NCBI RefSeq assembly: GCF_025847235.1 | Contig: NZ_JAOZEW010000021.1 | Location: 47,211-111,210 of the forward strand | DNA from: Flavobacterium shii | GTDB lineage: Bacteria; Bacteroidota; Bacteroidia; Flavobacteriales; Flavobacteriaceae | Direction: 5' to 3' | DNA: 64,000 nt | In this document: in pieces, positions 9,159 through 17,027 of the stretch | Numbering within the stretch: position 1 is the first letter of the stretch | Layout of the letters: each line of letters opens with the position of its first letter | Made by a program: the position numbers and the translations under genes | Notes under the pieces: model-generated | Seen by the model: the letters and a program-made list of their open reading frames with translations, nothing else | Told to the model about the DNA's origin: nothing | Database searches by the model: none

Positions 9159-9177
9159 AAGTGTGAAATTTACATTT
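9159..9177 (-). promoter_or_regulatory. Operator site 5 (transketolase promoter)
   Basis: AAGTGT-GAAATTT-ACATTT lies directly downstream of the transketolase -7 element on the minus strand, over the probable start site. Its spacing to the promoter is identical to operator site 1. It links the transketolase-transaldolase unit to the susCD unit in one regulon. The rest of the 307-bp gap 9085-9391 shows nothing else recognisable. Confidence 0.68.
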
Positions 9178-9178
9178 A

Positions 9179-9210
9179 CAAATATAGATAAATTAATTCC
9201 ATAAAAACAA
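9179..9210 (-). promoter_or_regulatory. Predicted promoter of the transketolase-transaldolase unit
   Basis: On the minus strand there is TTG (complement of 9208-9210), a 21-bp spacer, then TATATTTG (9179-9186), an exact match to the Bacteroidota TAnnTTTG -7 element. The start site would fall inside operator site 5. Confidence 0.65.
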
Positions 9211-9391
9211 AAAAAATATTTCTCTATTTTTATACTAAAAAATTACTAATTTGATACACAACAAAACAATCAACAATCATATTGTCATATTTAAACAAAA
9301 ATACAACTTGATTCCGAAATGTGTTTTCTCAAAAAAAGAAAATCCTAAACTAACGATTTATAACAGACAGGTCCTCTTAAACAATTTCAGA

Positions 9392-10390
9392 TTATAACGA
9401 ATTCCTCATAATCAATGAAGATTTATTCTCTATGTTTTGCTTCTTTCCAGACACTATCATCTTGGCCATAATTTTACCCATATCTTCAAAATTTGTTGAT
9501 ATGGTTGTTATTCCGTTTTCTACAACTTTTTTTAATGGCGTTTCGTTATAAGAGATGATTCCAAAATCGACGCCAAGTTTCAAGTCTTGCAGTTTTGACT
9601 TCTCGATAACCCGAACCAAATCTCTGTCATTTGGAATAATATATACTTCTCCAACTTTGATCTCTCTTTCTCTAAATTCGGTTAGGATTTCATTATCAAA
9701 TGAAAAATCATTACAAAATTTCAAGAACCCAATTTTCATTCCTGTAGGTTCCCTAAACCCGGGAAAAATCATGATAAGTTTATTGTACTTATCCAATTTT
9801 GGTTTTCCTTTTACTAAAGCATCATAGATATCTTTTGGGAAATTTTGAGAAACCGAAGGATATTCTTTTAAAGCATCATTAGTTTGATCCAGTATATAAA
9901 CTTCATTGACTGGTAGGGTTTTTATGCATGAAGCTGCTTCGGCCAAATCGGTTGGCATAATAATATACTTAGTATATGCCCCATTATTATCCTTTATCAA
10001 TTTCTTGAAAACCTGAATATTAAAATAATAAAAAAAGATATCGACTTGTACATCTTCACCTATATTTCTAAGAAAAGAAATATAAATATCTTCCTTAAAA
10101 ATGTTAAGTTCATCAAAGAGTAAAAAAAGGCGTTCTTTAATTGTAATCTCTACACTTTTAACATAATAACCTTTCCCAGGAATGGCATAAATGATACCTC
10201 TTTTTTTTAATTCTTCATAAGCTTGTAAAACGGTATCTCTGGATAAAGAAAAAGCCAAACAAACTTTATTTACAGATGGTAATCTATCTCCTTTTTTCAA
10301 ATTTTTCTCATTAATAGCCTTTTCTATTGAGGCTATAATTTGCTTGTATTTAGGAATTCCTAAGTTGTTTTGAATGGAAATTATATTCAT
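9392..10390 (-). CDS. GntR-family regulator with sugar-binding-like sensor domain
   Basis: A 332-residue regulator. Residues 1-75 are a GntR winged helix (LPSVNKVCLAFSLSRDTVLQAYEELKKRG, then a GKGYYV wing). The remaining 250 residues resemble the LacI-type periplasmic-binding-protein fold found in GntR regulators of Bacteroidota sugar loci. The start is placed at the ATG 10390-10388, because the longer reading frame adds a low-complexity, Phe/Tyr-rich leader crossing the divergent promoter region. It is divergent from the epimerase-symporter unit and probably controls it; direct repeats of ACTGGTA lie between them. The effector is unknown, likely a sugar. Confidence 0.88.
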   Translation of the reverse strand: MNIISIQNNLGIPKYKQIIASIEKAINEKNLKKGDRLPSVNKVCLAFSLSRDTVLQAYEELKKRGIIYAIPGKGYYVKSVEITIKERLFLLFDELNIFKEDIYISFLRNIGEDVQVDIFFYYFNIQVFKKLIKDNNGAYTKYIIMPTDLAEAASCIKTLPVNEVYILDQTNDALKEYPSVSQNFPKDIYDALVKGKPKLDKYNKLIMIFPGFREPTGMKIGFLKFCNDFSFDNEILTEFREREIKVGEVYIIPNDRDLVRVIEKSKLQDLKLGVDFGIISYNETPLKKVVENGITTISTNFEDMGKIMAKMIVSGKKQNIENKSSLIMRNSL

Positions 10391-10422
10391 AAAATGATAG
10401 ATTTTCACGCAATATACGAAAA

Positions 10423-10439
10423 ACTGGTAGGTACTGGTA
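10423..10439. promoter_or_regulatory. Direct repeat ACTGGTA x2, candidate GntR operator
   Basis: ACTGGTA occurs at 10423-10429 and 10433-10439, a 10-bp period that puts both copies on one face of the helix. It lies in the 102-bp gap between the divergent GntR regulator and aldose epimerase genes. Assignment as the GntR binding site rests on position only. Confidence 0.4.
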
Positions 10440-10492
10440 TGAGTCGTATTAAAATATGTATATTTTTGAATTTCATTTTTCACAAAAAAATA

Positions 10493-11542
10493 ATGAAAAT
10501 AAAACACAAATCACATTTTCAAGACATAAATACAACAGAATTCTTTGGTATATTGCCAGACAATAAAGCTATTCATTCTTATAAATTGACGAACAAAAAT
10601 GGCATGCAAGCTACTATTATCGATTATGGTGCAACTGTTACTGCATTAAAAGTTCCTCGTGAAAATGGCGAACTTGTAGATGTAGTTTTGGGATTTGATA
10701 GCTTAGAAAAATATTTAAAATCATATTCTCTATCTGGTTCACCTTACTTTGGCGCTACTGTAGGAAGATATGCCGGCAGAATAAATAATGGAACTTTTAC
10801 TTTAAATGATAAAACCTTTCATTTAAACAAAAACAATAATAATCATTCTCTTCATGGTGGAATTATTGGTTTTGCTCAAAAAAAATGGGAAGTAGAAACT
10901 ATTATCGAAGGCGAAAATCCATCAATAACAATGACACTTTTAAGTCCTGATAACGAAGAGAATTATCCCGGAGATTTATCAATAAGCCTTACTTATACAT
11001 TATCTGAAGACAATGAGTTGCAATTGGAATACACTGCAACCACAACCAAAGACACAATCATAAACCTAACACATCACAGTTATTTTAACCTTAACGGGCA
11101 TGATTCTAGTGTTGCAGATCAGGAGATGATTGTAAACTCGGATAAGATATTAGAAACAACACCCGAAAATATTCCAACAGGTACTATACTGAATCTTACT
11201 AATCATGTATTCGATTTTAGAACTCCTGCAAACTGTCCTACTCTTATTGATAATTCATTTATAATAGAAACCGAAAGTGACATTGCTGCTGCTCTTTATA
11301 GCCCAACAAATGGATTACGCATGACTGTTTATACCAATCAGCCAAGTGTTCATGTATTTGTAGGTGGGAATTGCGGTGATATCAAAGGAAAAGAAAACGT
11401 GGCGTATCATTCCCTAAGTGGGATTTGTTTTGAAACTCAAAACTATCCAGATGCTCCAAATCATTCTCATTTTCCCAATTCGATTCTAAAAAAAGAAGAT
11501 ACATACCAACACAAAACAGTCTATAAATTTCAATCTATTTAA
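10493..11542 (+). CDS. galM: Aldose 1-epimerase (mutarotase)
   Basis: A 349-residue mutarotase that interconverts alpha and beta anomers of aldoses. Family motifs visible: GRYAGRI, NNNNHSLHGG (substrate-binding His), THHSYFNLNG (catalytic His) and, near the C-terminus, GICFETQNYPDAPN with the catalytic Glu. The start is the ATG at 10493; the frame is open for 41 more codons upstream, but that leader overlaps the GntR gene and does not resemble the family. No signal peptide is seen, so it is cytoplasmic. It is followed 59 bp later by a sugar symporter, consistent with an import and anomer-conversion unit. Confidence 0.94.
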   Translation: MKIKHKSHFQDINTTEFFGILPDNKAIHSYKLTNKNGMQATIIDYGATVTALKVPRENGELVDVVLGFDSLEKYLKSYSLSGSPYFGATVGRYAGRINNGTFTLNDKTFHLNKNNNNHSLHGGIIGFAQKKWEVETIIEGENPSITMTLLSPDNEENYPGDLSISLTYTLSEDNELQLEYTATTTKDTIINLTHHSYFNLNGHDSSVADQEMIVNSDKILETTPENIPTGTILNLTNHVFDFRTPANCPTLIDNSFIIETESDIAAALYSPTNGLRMTVYTNQPSVHVFVGGNCGDIKGKENVAYHSLSGICFETQNYPDAPNHSHFPNSILKKEDTYQHKTVYKFQSI

Positions 11543-11601
11543 ATAACCAAACTCAAAATAACCATAACATTTTATATTAATTACTTAAAATACTATTACC
11601 C

Positions 11602-13287
11602 ATGAACCAAAACCTTGCTTTCGCAGATTATGCAATTTTCATTATCTACTTTATAGTAGTATCAACATATGGCTACACCGTATACCGCAAACGAAAAAAA
11701 GACGAACAAGATGCCAAAGCTTATTTTCTTGCTGAAGGAAACTTAACATGGTGGGCAATTGGAGCTTCATTAATTGCATCTAATATTTCGGCAGAACAGT
11801 TTATCGGAATGAGTGGTGAAGGTTTCTTTTTAGGAATAGCTGTTGCCGCTTACGAATGGATTGCTGCTATTGCCTTGATAATTGTTGCTGTATGGTTTAT
11901 TCCTGTTTATCTTAAAAACAAGATTTATACCATGCCACAATTCTTAAAAACACGTTATAATGAATCGACTGCTTTAATCATGGCGGTTTTTTGGTTGTTT
12001 TTGTATGTTTTTGTAAATCTTACCTCTATTTTATACTTAGGAGCTGTTGCTATTAATGGATTAGCAGGAGGAGAATATCTTCATGTAATCATGGTTGGAT
12101 TAGCACTTTTTGCTTTGATAATCTCTTTAGGAGGTATGAAAGTTGTTGCTTATACAGATGTTATTCAGGTTGCGGTATTAATCATTGGTGGTCTGGTTAC
12201 CTCTTATATCGCCTTAACAACTGTAGGTCAATATTTTGGAGTAGGTGAAAATGCAATTGCAGGTTTTAAAGTGTTGATGCGTGAAGCTCCGGAACACTTT
12301 AAAATGATTATCCCAAAACCTACTGCAACTTCTTCTCAACTGGAAATCGATAAATATTTAACGTTTCCTGGTTTATTATCATACGTTGCAGGTATCTGGA
12401 TCATCAATCTTAACTACTGGGGTTGTAACCAATACATTACGCAAAGAGCTTTGGGTGCCGATTTACAAACTGCTCGTACAGGTATCTTATTTGCCGGTTT
12501 CTTAAAATTATTAATGCCTGTAATTGTTATGTTACCTGGTATTGCTGCTTATGTTTTATACCAAAACGGACATTTACCTCAACTTGTTGGAGGAAAAGAT
12601 GGAGCTTACTCTGCGGTATTAACATTTTTACCAACTGGTTTAAAAGGACTATCGGTGGCTGCATTAACTGCGGCGATTGTAGCTTCGTTGGCTGGTAAAG
12701 TAAATAGTATTTCGACAATTTATACATTAGACATTCATAAAAAATACATCCAAAAAGAAGCTGGAGAAAAACAACAAGTAAACATTGGTAGAATTGCTGT
12801 TTTTGCTGCAATGCTTTTAGCAGTTCTATTCACTTGGAATGACGTTTTAGGAATTGGTGGAGTTGGTGGATTTACATACATCCAAAAATATACCGGTTTC
12901 ATAAGCCCAGGAGTTTTTGCTATGTTTATTCTTGGTATGTTCTGGAAAAGAACTACAGGAACTGCTGCAATAGTAGGTGTGATTTTAGGATTTGTATTAT
13001 CTGTTTTATTTAATGAATATGCTCCAATGTTATTTGGTAACGATACCTTATTATATACAGCTTATCCAAACGGAAAAGGAGCATTTGAAATTCCATTCCA
13101 TATTTGTATGGGATTATCTTTCTTCTTTACGACTCTTGCAATGGTTCTTATAAGTTTTGCAGGTCCAAAAGTAAATCCAAAAGCATTCGAATTAGACACT
13201 ACAATGTTCAAATTAAAACCACAAACAACTGTATTGATCGTAATTACGTTATTGGTAATTGCATCTTTATATGTGAAGTTCTGGTAA
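11602..13287 (+). CDS. Sodium/solute symporter, SGLT-like sugar transporter
   Basis: A 561-residue inner-membrane protein of the SSS family with about 14 hydrophobic segments. It starts with a short periplasmic N-terminus and YAIFIIYFIVVSTYG, followed by the family feature LTWWAIGASLIASNISAEQFIGMSG, which contributes to sodium and sugar binding in SGLT-type members. Adjacent to galM and a GntR regulator, it most likely imports a monosaccharide such as a pentose or galactose. A strong hairpin terminator follows at 13310. Confidence 0.93.
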   Translation: MNQNLAFADYAIFIIYFIVVSTYGYTVYRKRKKDEQDAKAYFLAEGNLTWWAIGASLIASNISAEQFIGMSGEGFFLGIAVAAYEWIAAIALIIVAVWFIPVYLKNKIYTMPQFLKTRYNESTALIMAVFWLFLYVFVNLTSILYLGAVAINGLAGGEYLHVIMVGLALFALIISLGGMKVVAYTDVIQVAVLIIGGLVTSYIALTTVGQYFGVGENAIAGFKVLMREAPEHFKMIIPKPTATSSQLEIDKYLTFPGLLSYVAGIWIINLNYWGCNQYITQRALGADLQTARTGILFAGFLKLLMPVIVMLPGIAAYVLYQNGHLPQLVGGKDGAYSAVLTFLPTGLKGLSVAALTAAIVASLAGKVNSISTIYTLDIHKKYIQKEAGEKQQVNIGRIAVFAAMLLAVLFTWNDVLGIGGVGGFTYIQKYTGFISPGVFAMFILGMFWKRTTGTAAIVGVILGFVLSVLFNEYAPMLFGNDTLLYTAYPNGKGAFEIPFHICMGLSFFFTTLAMVLISFAGPKVNPKAFELDTTMFKLKPQTTVLIVITLLVIASLYVKFW

Positions 13288-13309
13288 TAAATAATTTTTT
13301 AATTATTGG

Positions 13310-13338
13310 AAAAAGGATACTGTGATGGTATCCTTTTT
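13310..13338 (+). terminator. Intrinsic terminator after the symporter
   Basis: AAAAAGGATAC (13310-13320) pairs with GTATCCTTTTT (13328-13338) around a 7-base loop, followed by one more T. It closes the galM-symporter unit. Confidence 0.85.
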
Positions 13339-13404
13339 TGTTTGTATCTAATTCTTTAACACAGAGACCCAATACTAAAAATTAACACAATAAATAATAA
13401 TATT

Positions 13405-13438
13405 TTGTACATCTGTGTTTTGTTTTTATATACTTTTG
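13405..13438 (+). promoter_or_regulatory. Predicted promoter of the 13476 gene
   Basis: TTG (13405-13407), a 23-bp spacer and TACTTTTG (13431-13438) fit the Bacteroidota -33/-7 pattern, at the long end of the spacing range. The start site would be about 30 bp before the ATG. Confidence 0.5.
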
Positions 13439-13475
13439 GACACCTTTTTTAATTAACCAACCTTACTTAAACAAC

Positions 13476-14084
13476 ATGAAAAAATTAGTAGTAGCATTTT
13501 TATTCCTCTCTTGCGCAATGTCGGCGCAGGATATGAATGTAGTATCTGGGGATTTTAAATTCCTAAAAGACCAAAAAGAAATCAACGTTGAATTTGATTA
13601 TAGCAAATTCACGATGATGAAAGAAAAAAAGACAGAAGCACAATATGTTGAGGAAAGAACCAAAGATTTAAACACAAAAACAAGGGGAACCGGAGACATT
13701 TGGAAAAAGAAATGGAACTCTTCCAAAGAATTAATCTGGAATCCTAAGTTTCTAGAATTAGCCAATGTTATTTTTACCAAAGATGGCAAAGATGTTAACT
13801 TTCAAGAAGGCTTAACAAATGCTCCTTATACATTAATTGTAGAAACTGTTTGGATTTATCCGGGTTGGGATGCAGGAATAATGAAACAAGCTGCAAAAGT
13901 ATCTACCAATTTAAAATTTGTAGAAACCAAAAACAAATCAAATGTACTACTTGAAATTTCCAGCGAAGAAGCTCCTGGAGATCAATGGGGAAACAACTAC
14001 AGCAATGAATCAAGAATAGGAGAAGGATATGCTAAAACAGCAAAATCACTTGCCAAAATGATTCTGAAAAAAGCATACAAATAA
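13476..14084 (+). CDS. Exported protein of unknown function
   Basis: A 202-residue protein with a clear Sec signal peptide (MKKLVVAFLFLSCAMSA, cleavage probably after residue 17). The mature part is Lys/Trp-rich with no motif I recognise. It has its own predicted promoter and is followed at once by a bidirectional terminator, so it is probably monocistronic. It lies between the sugar locus and the pigment cluster and cannot be assigned to either. It is likely periplasmic or outer-membrane-associated. Confidence 0.8.
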   Translation: MKKLVVAFLFLSCAMSAQDMNVVSGDFKFLKDQKEINVEFDYSKFTMMKEKKTEAQYVEERTKDLNTKTRGTGDIWKKKWNSSKELIWNPKFLELANVIFTKDGKDVNFQEGLTNAPYTLIVETVWIYPGWDAGIMKQAAKVSTNLKFVETKNKSNVLLEISSEEAPGDQWGNNYSNESRIGEGYAKTAKSLAKMILKKAYK

Positions 14085-14097
14085 GATTCAAAAAACA

Positions 14098-14123
14098 AAA
14101 ACCCTAGTTTGCACTAGGGTTTT
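14098..14123. terminator. Bidirectional intrinsic terminator
   Basis: AAAACCCTAGT (14098-14108) and ACTAGGGTTTT (14113-14123) form an 11-bp stem with a 4-base loop, flanked by A-rich and T-rich runs. It serves both the 13476 gene and the convergent halogenase-like gene, whose TAG stop (14106-14104) is inside the stem. Confidence 0.85.
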
Positions 14124-15366
14124 CTTTTTTCTTGCTTTCCATATTTAAAAGGTAAGCCATATTTTTAATTACATTATCGTGTTTTTTTACAAATGGATTT
14201 TCTTCGTCCCAAACATATCCTGCAAGTACAGCACAAATTTTACGCTTGACATCTGGATTCTCAGGCTGATGAAAAAACAATGTTTGCAAGTTACCCGTAT
14301 ACCATTCTTTTACATAAGTAGTAAAAACATTAATTCCACGTTTCATATATTCGGTAAATTCTACTTCCCAATCAACAGAAATTCCTTGTGATTGCTTCAA
14401 ATATAATTTTGCAGCCAGCATTCCCGATTCGGTAGCAAAAGCAACTCCCGATGAAAAAACAGGATCCAAAAATTCGGTACTGTTTCCTGTAAGTGCAAAA
14501 CCATCACCATACATTTTTTTAACCGAGCGAGAATAATTTTCCAACTTTATAGGTTCGAATAAAAATTCGGTTCCCTGAAATCTTTTTATATAATAATCCG
14601 AAAGCTGAATCGCATTTTTTAATGCCTCGCTATTATTTTTATTTTCAGAAAGTGAATTAATAAAATCTGTTGGACCTACAACTCCCAAACTTGTATTTCC
14701 GTTAGAAAAAGGAATTACCCATAACCAAACTTCGGTTTCAAGAACATCAAATGAAATTAAAGTTCCTTCTTCACCATCTGGTCTGTTAATATCTTTTACG
14801 TGTGTAAAAATAGAAGAATGCGGATCTAATGCCGAAGGTTTATCCAGATCCAAAAGTCTTGGCAAAACTCTGCCATAACCACTAGAATCAATAATAAATT
14901 TGGCATGGATTTCTTTTAAGTTTCCATTTATATCTTTTACAATAGTAATCGAATCGCTTCCTTGAAAAGAGACTTCAACGACCTCCGACTCAAATTCCAA
15001 ATCAATTCCTTTTCGTATTAATTCCTGAGCCATCGTATTATCAAAGTCGGCTCTGGGTACTTGCCATGTCCAATCCCATCCTTCAGAAAATTTATTAGAG
15101 AAATCAAATACACAAATTTCGTTTCCTCGAATAAATCTCGCCCCTAATTTCTTCTCAAAATTCATCGCATTTAGGCTATCAAATAATTCTGCTTCGGCAA
15201 AATGATCCATAACGCGGGGAATCAAACTCTCACCAACAACAATTCTAGGAAATTTAGTTTTCTCAACAACCTTTATCTTGCAATTATTCTTACAAAGATA
15301 AGCGGCCGAAACACATCCAGATGGTCCTGCCCCTATTATTAAAACATCTACAAACTCCTTTAACAT
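14104..15366 (-). CDS. Flavin-dependent halogenase-like oxidoreductase
   Basis: A 420-residue FAD protein. The dinucleotide-binding motif IGAGPSG is at 11-17, and FPRIVVGESLIP (39-50) is the typical second segment. Two signatures that distinguish flavin-dependent halogenases from related monooxygenases are present: WLWVIP at 214-219 (WxWxIP) and F299-x-x-P302-x-x-S305-x-G307. A lysine pair at 72-73 (EKKLGARF) is well placed for the chloramine-forming Lys. It would chlorinate an aromatic substrate, here most plausibly the phenol end of the polyene or the resorcinol. It is divergent from the tyrosine ammonia-lyase gene, so probably co-regulated with pigment synthesis. A non-halogenating flavoprotein remains possible. 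Confidence 0.8.
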   Translation of the reverse strand: MLKEFVDVLIIGAGPSGCVSAAYLCKNNCKIKVVEKTKFPRIVVGESLIPRVMDHFAEAELFDSLNAMNFEKKLGARFIRGNEICVFDFSNKFSEGWDWTWQVPRADFDNTMAQELIRKGIDLEFESEVVEVSFQGSDSITIVKDINGNLKEIHAKFIIDSSGYGRVLPRLLDLDKPSALDPHSSIFTHVKDINRPDGEEGTLISFDVLETEVWLWVIPFSNGNTSLGVVGPTDFINSLSENKNNSEALKNAIQLSDYYIKRFQGTEFLFEPIKLENYSRSVKKMYGDGFALTGNSTEFLDPVFSSGVAFATESGMLAAKLYLKQSQGISVDWEVEFTEYMKRGINVFTTYVKEWYTGNLQTLFFHQPENPDVKRKICAVLAGYVWDEENPFVKKHDNVIKNMAYLLNMESKKKENPSAN

Positions 15367-15467
15367 ATACGAATTGTTATTAATTATTAACTTACATTTG
15401 CCCTCATCAAAATAACTACATTTATTTTAATAAATAAAATTAATTTAGCATAATCAAAAAGGGTTAA

Positions 15468-16988
15468 ATGAACACAATTGGGGAATATTTAAGTTTAAAA
15501 GAATTTGAATCCATAATCTTTGGAAATAGTAAAATTGACATCAGTAAAGTTGTCTTAGATCGAGTAAATGAAAGCTTTGATTTCTTGAAAGAATTCTCAG
15601 GAAACAAAGTTATTTATGGCGTAAATACAGGTTTTGGACCTATGGCGCAATACCGCATAAAAGACGAAGATCGAATTCAGTTACAATACAATCTAATAAG
15701 AAGCCATTCTTCCGGGACAGGAAAACCATTAAATGCAGCTTGTGTAAAAGCAGCAATTCTGGCTCGATTAAATACACTTTCTTTAGGGAATTCCGGAGTA
15801 CATCCTTCAGTGATTCATTTAATGAAAGAATTTATAAATAAAGATATCACACCATTAATTTTTGAACATGGAGGTGTTGGAGCAAGTGGAGATTTAGTTC
15901 AACTATCTCATCTTGCCTTAACATTAATTGGTGAGGGAGAAGTTTTTTACAAAGGCGAAAGAAGACCTACAAAAGAAGTTTTCGAAATTGAAAACTTAAC
16001 TCCTATTCAAGTAGAAATTAGAGAAGGTCTTGCGCTTATAAACGGAACATCGGTAATGACAGGAATTGGTGTTGTAAATGTACACCATGCCAATAAATTA
16101 CTAGATTGGTCTTTAAAGTTTTCATGTGCAATCAATGAACTTGTACAAGCTTATGACGATCATTTTTCGGAAGAATTAAACCAAACGAAACGTCATAAAG
16201 GACAACGAGAAGTAGCTGCAAGAATGAGACAAAATCTTTCGGACAGTACATTAATTCGTAAAAGAGAAGACCATTTATATACAGGTGAAAATACCGAAGA
16301 AATTTTTAAAGAAAAAGTACAGGAATATTACTCTTTAAGATGTGTGCCACAAATTTTAGGTCCTATCCTGGAAACTATAAATAATGTAGGTTCAATTCTG
16401 GAAGACGAATTTAACTCGGCAAATGACAATCCTATTATAGATGTAAAAAATAAACATGTATATCATGGAGGTAATTTCCACGGAGATTATATTTCATTGG
16501 AAATGGACAAGCTTAAAATTGTTGTTACCAAACTTACTATGCTTGCAGAACGTCAATTGAATTATTTATTGAATTCTAAAATAAATGAAATCCTTCCTCC
16601 ATTTGTAAACCTTGGAACTTTAGGATTTAATTTTGGAATGCAAGGAGTTCAGTTTACTGCAACCTCAACAACTGCCGAAAACCAAATGTTGTCTAACCCA
16701 ATGTATGTACACAGTATCCCTAACAACAACGACAATCAGGACATTGTAAGTATGGGAACAAATGCTGCCGTAATTACTGCAAAAGTGATCGAAAACTCAT
16801 TTGAAGTATTGGCAATTGAATTGATTACTATCGTTCAGGCAATTGATTACTTAGAACAAAAAGATCAAATCTCATCTGTATCCAAAAAAATATATGATGA
16901 TGTTAGAGCTATCATCCCTAAATTTAAAGAAGATCAGGTAATGTATCCTTTTGTTCAAAAAGTAAAAGACTACCTGATAAACAATTAA
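15468..16988 (+). CDS. Aromatic amino-acid ammonia-lyase, probably tyrosine ammonia-lyase
   Basis: A 506-residue member of the HAL/PAL/TAL family. The MIO cofactor forms from A139-S140-G141 in GGVGASGDL; Y50-GVNTGFG is the catalytic tyrosine region, and GNFHGDYIS and NQDIVSMG are further family motifs. From memory, the sequence and length closely match the F. johnsoniae tyrosine ammonia-lyase, which also has Ser-His at the selectivity position (here S79-H80). It would convert tyrosine to p-coumarate, the aryl starter of flexirubin-type pigments. It is the first + strand gene of the cluster. Simple homology may label it histidine ammonia-lyase, but no hut genes are nearby. Confidence 0.9.
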   Translation: MNTIGEYLSLKEFESIIFGNSKIDISKVVLDRVNESFDFLKEFSGNKVIYGVNTGFGPMAQYRIKDEDRIQLQYNLIRSHSSGTGKPLNAACVKAAILARLNTLSLGNSGVHPSVIHLMKEFINKDITPLIFEHGGVGASGDLVQLSHLALTLIGEGEVFYKGERRPTKEVFEIENLTPIQVEIREGLALINGTSVMTGIGVVNVHHANKLLDWSLKFSCAINELVQAYDDHFSEELNQTKRHKGQREVAARMRQNLSDSTLIRKREDHLYTGENTEEIFKEKVQEYYSLRCVPQILGPILETINNVGSILEDEFNSANDNPIIDVKNKHVYHGGNFHGDYISLEMDKLKIVVTKLTMLAERQLNYLLNSKINEILPPFVNLGTLGFNFGMQGVQFTATSTTAENQMLSNPMYVHSIPNNNDNQDIVSMGTNAAVITAKVIENSFEVLAIELITIVQAIDYLEQKDQISSVSKKIYDDVRAIIPKFKEDQVMYPFVQKVKDYLINN

Positions 16989-17027
16989 TATTTTATTTCA
17001 CATTATTAATCTTGAATCTTAAAAAAC

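Noticed and set aside
9392..10507. GntR regulator extended upstream to 10507
   Set aside because: The extra 39 residues are Phe/Tyr-rich, cross the divergent promoter gap and overlap the galM start; the winged-helix domain begins at the ATG at 10390.
15468..16988. Histidine ammonia-lyase for histidine degradation
   Set aside because: There are no other hut genes nearby, the gene leads a flexirubin cluster, and the sequence resembles the known Flavobacterium tyrosine ammonia-lyase.
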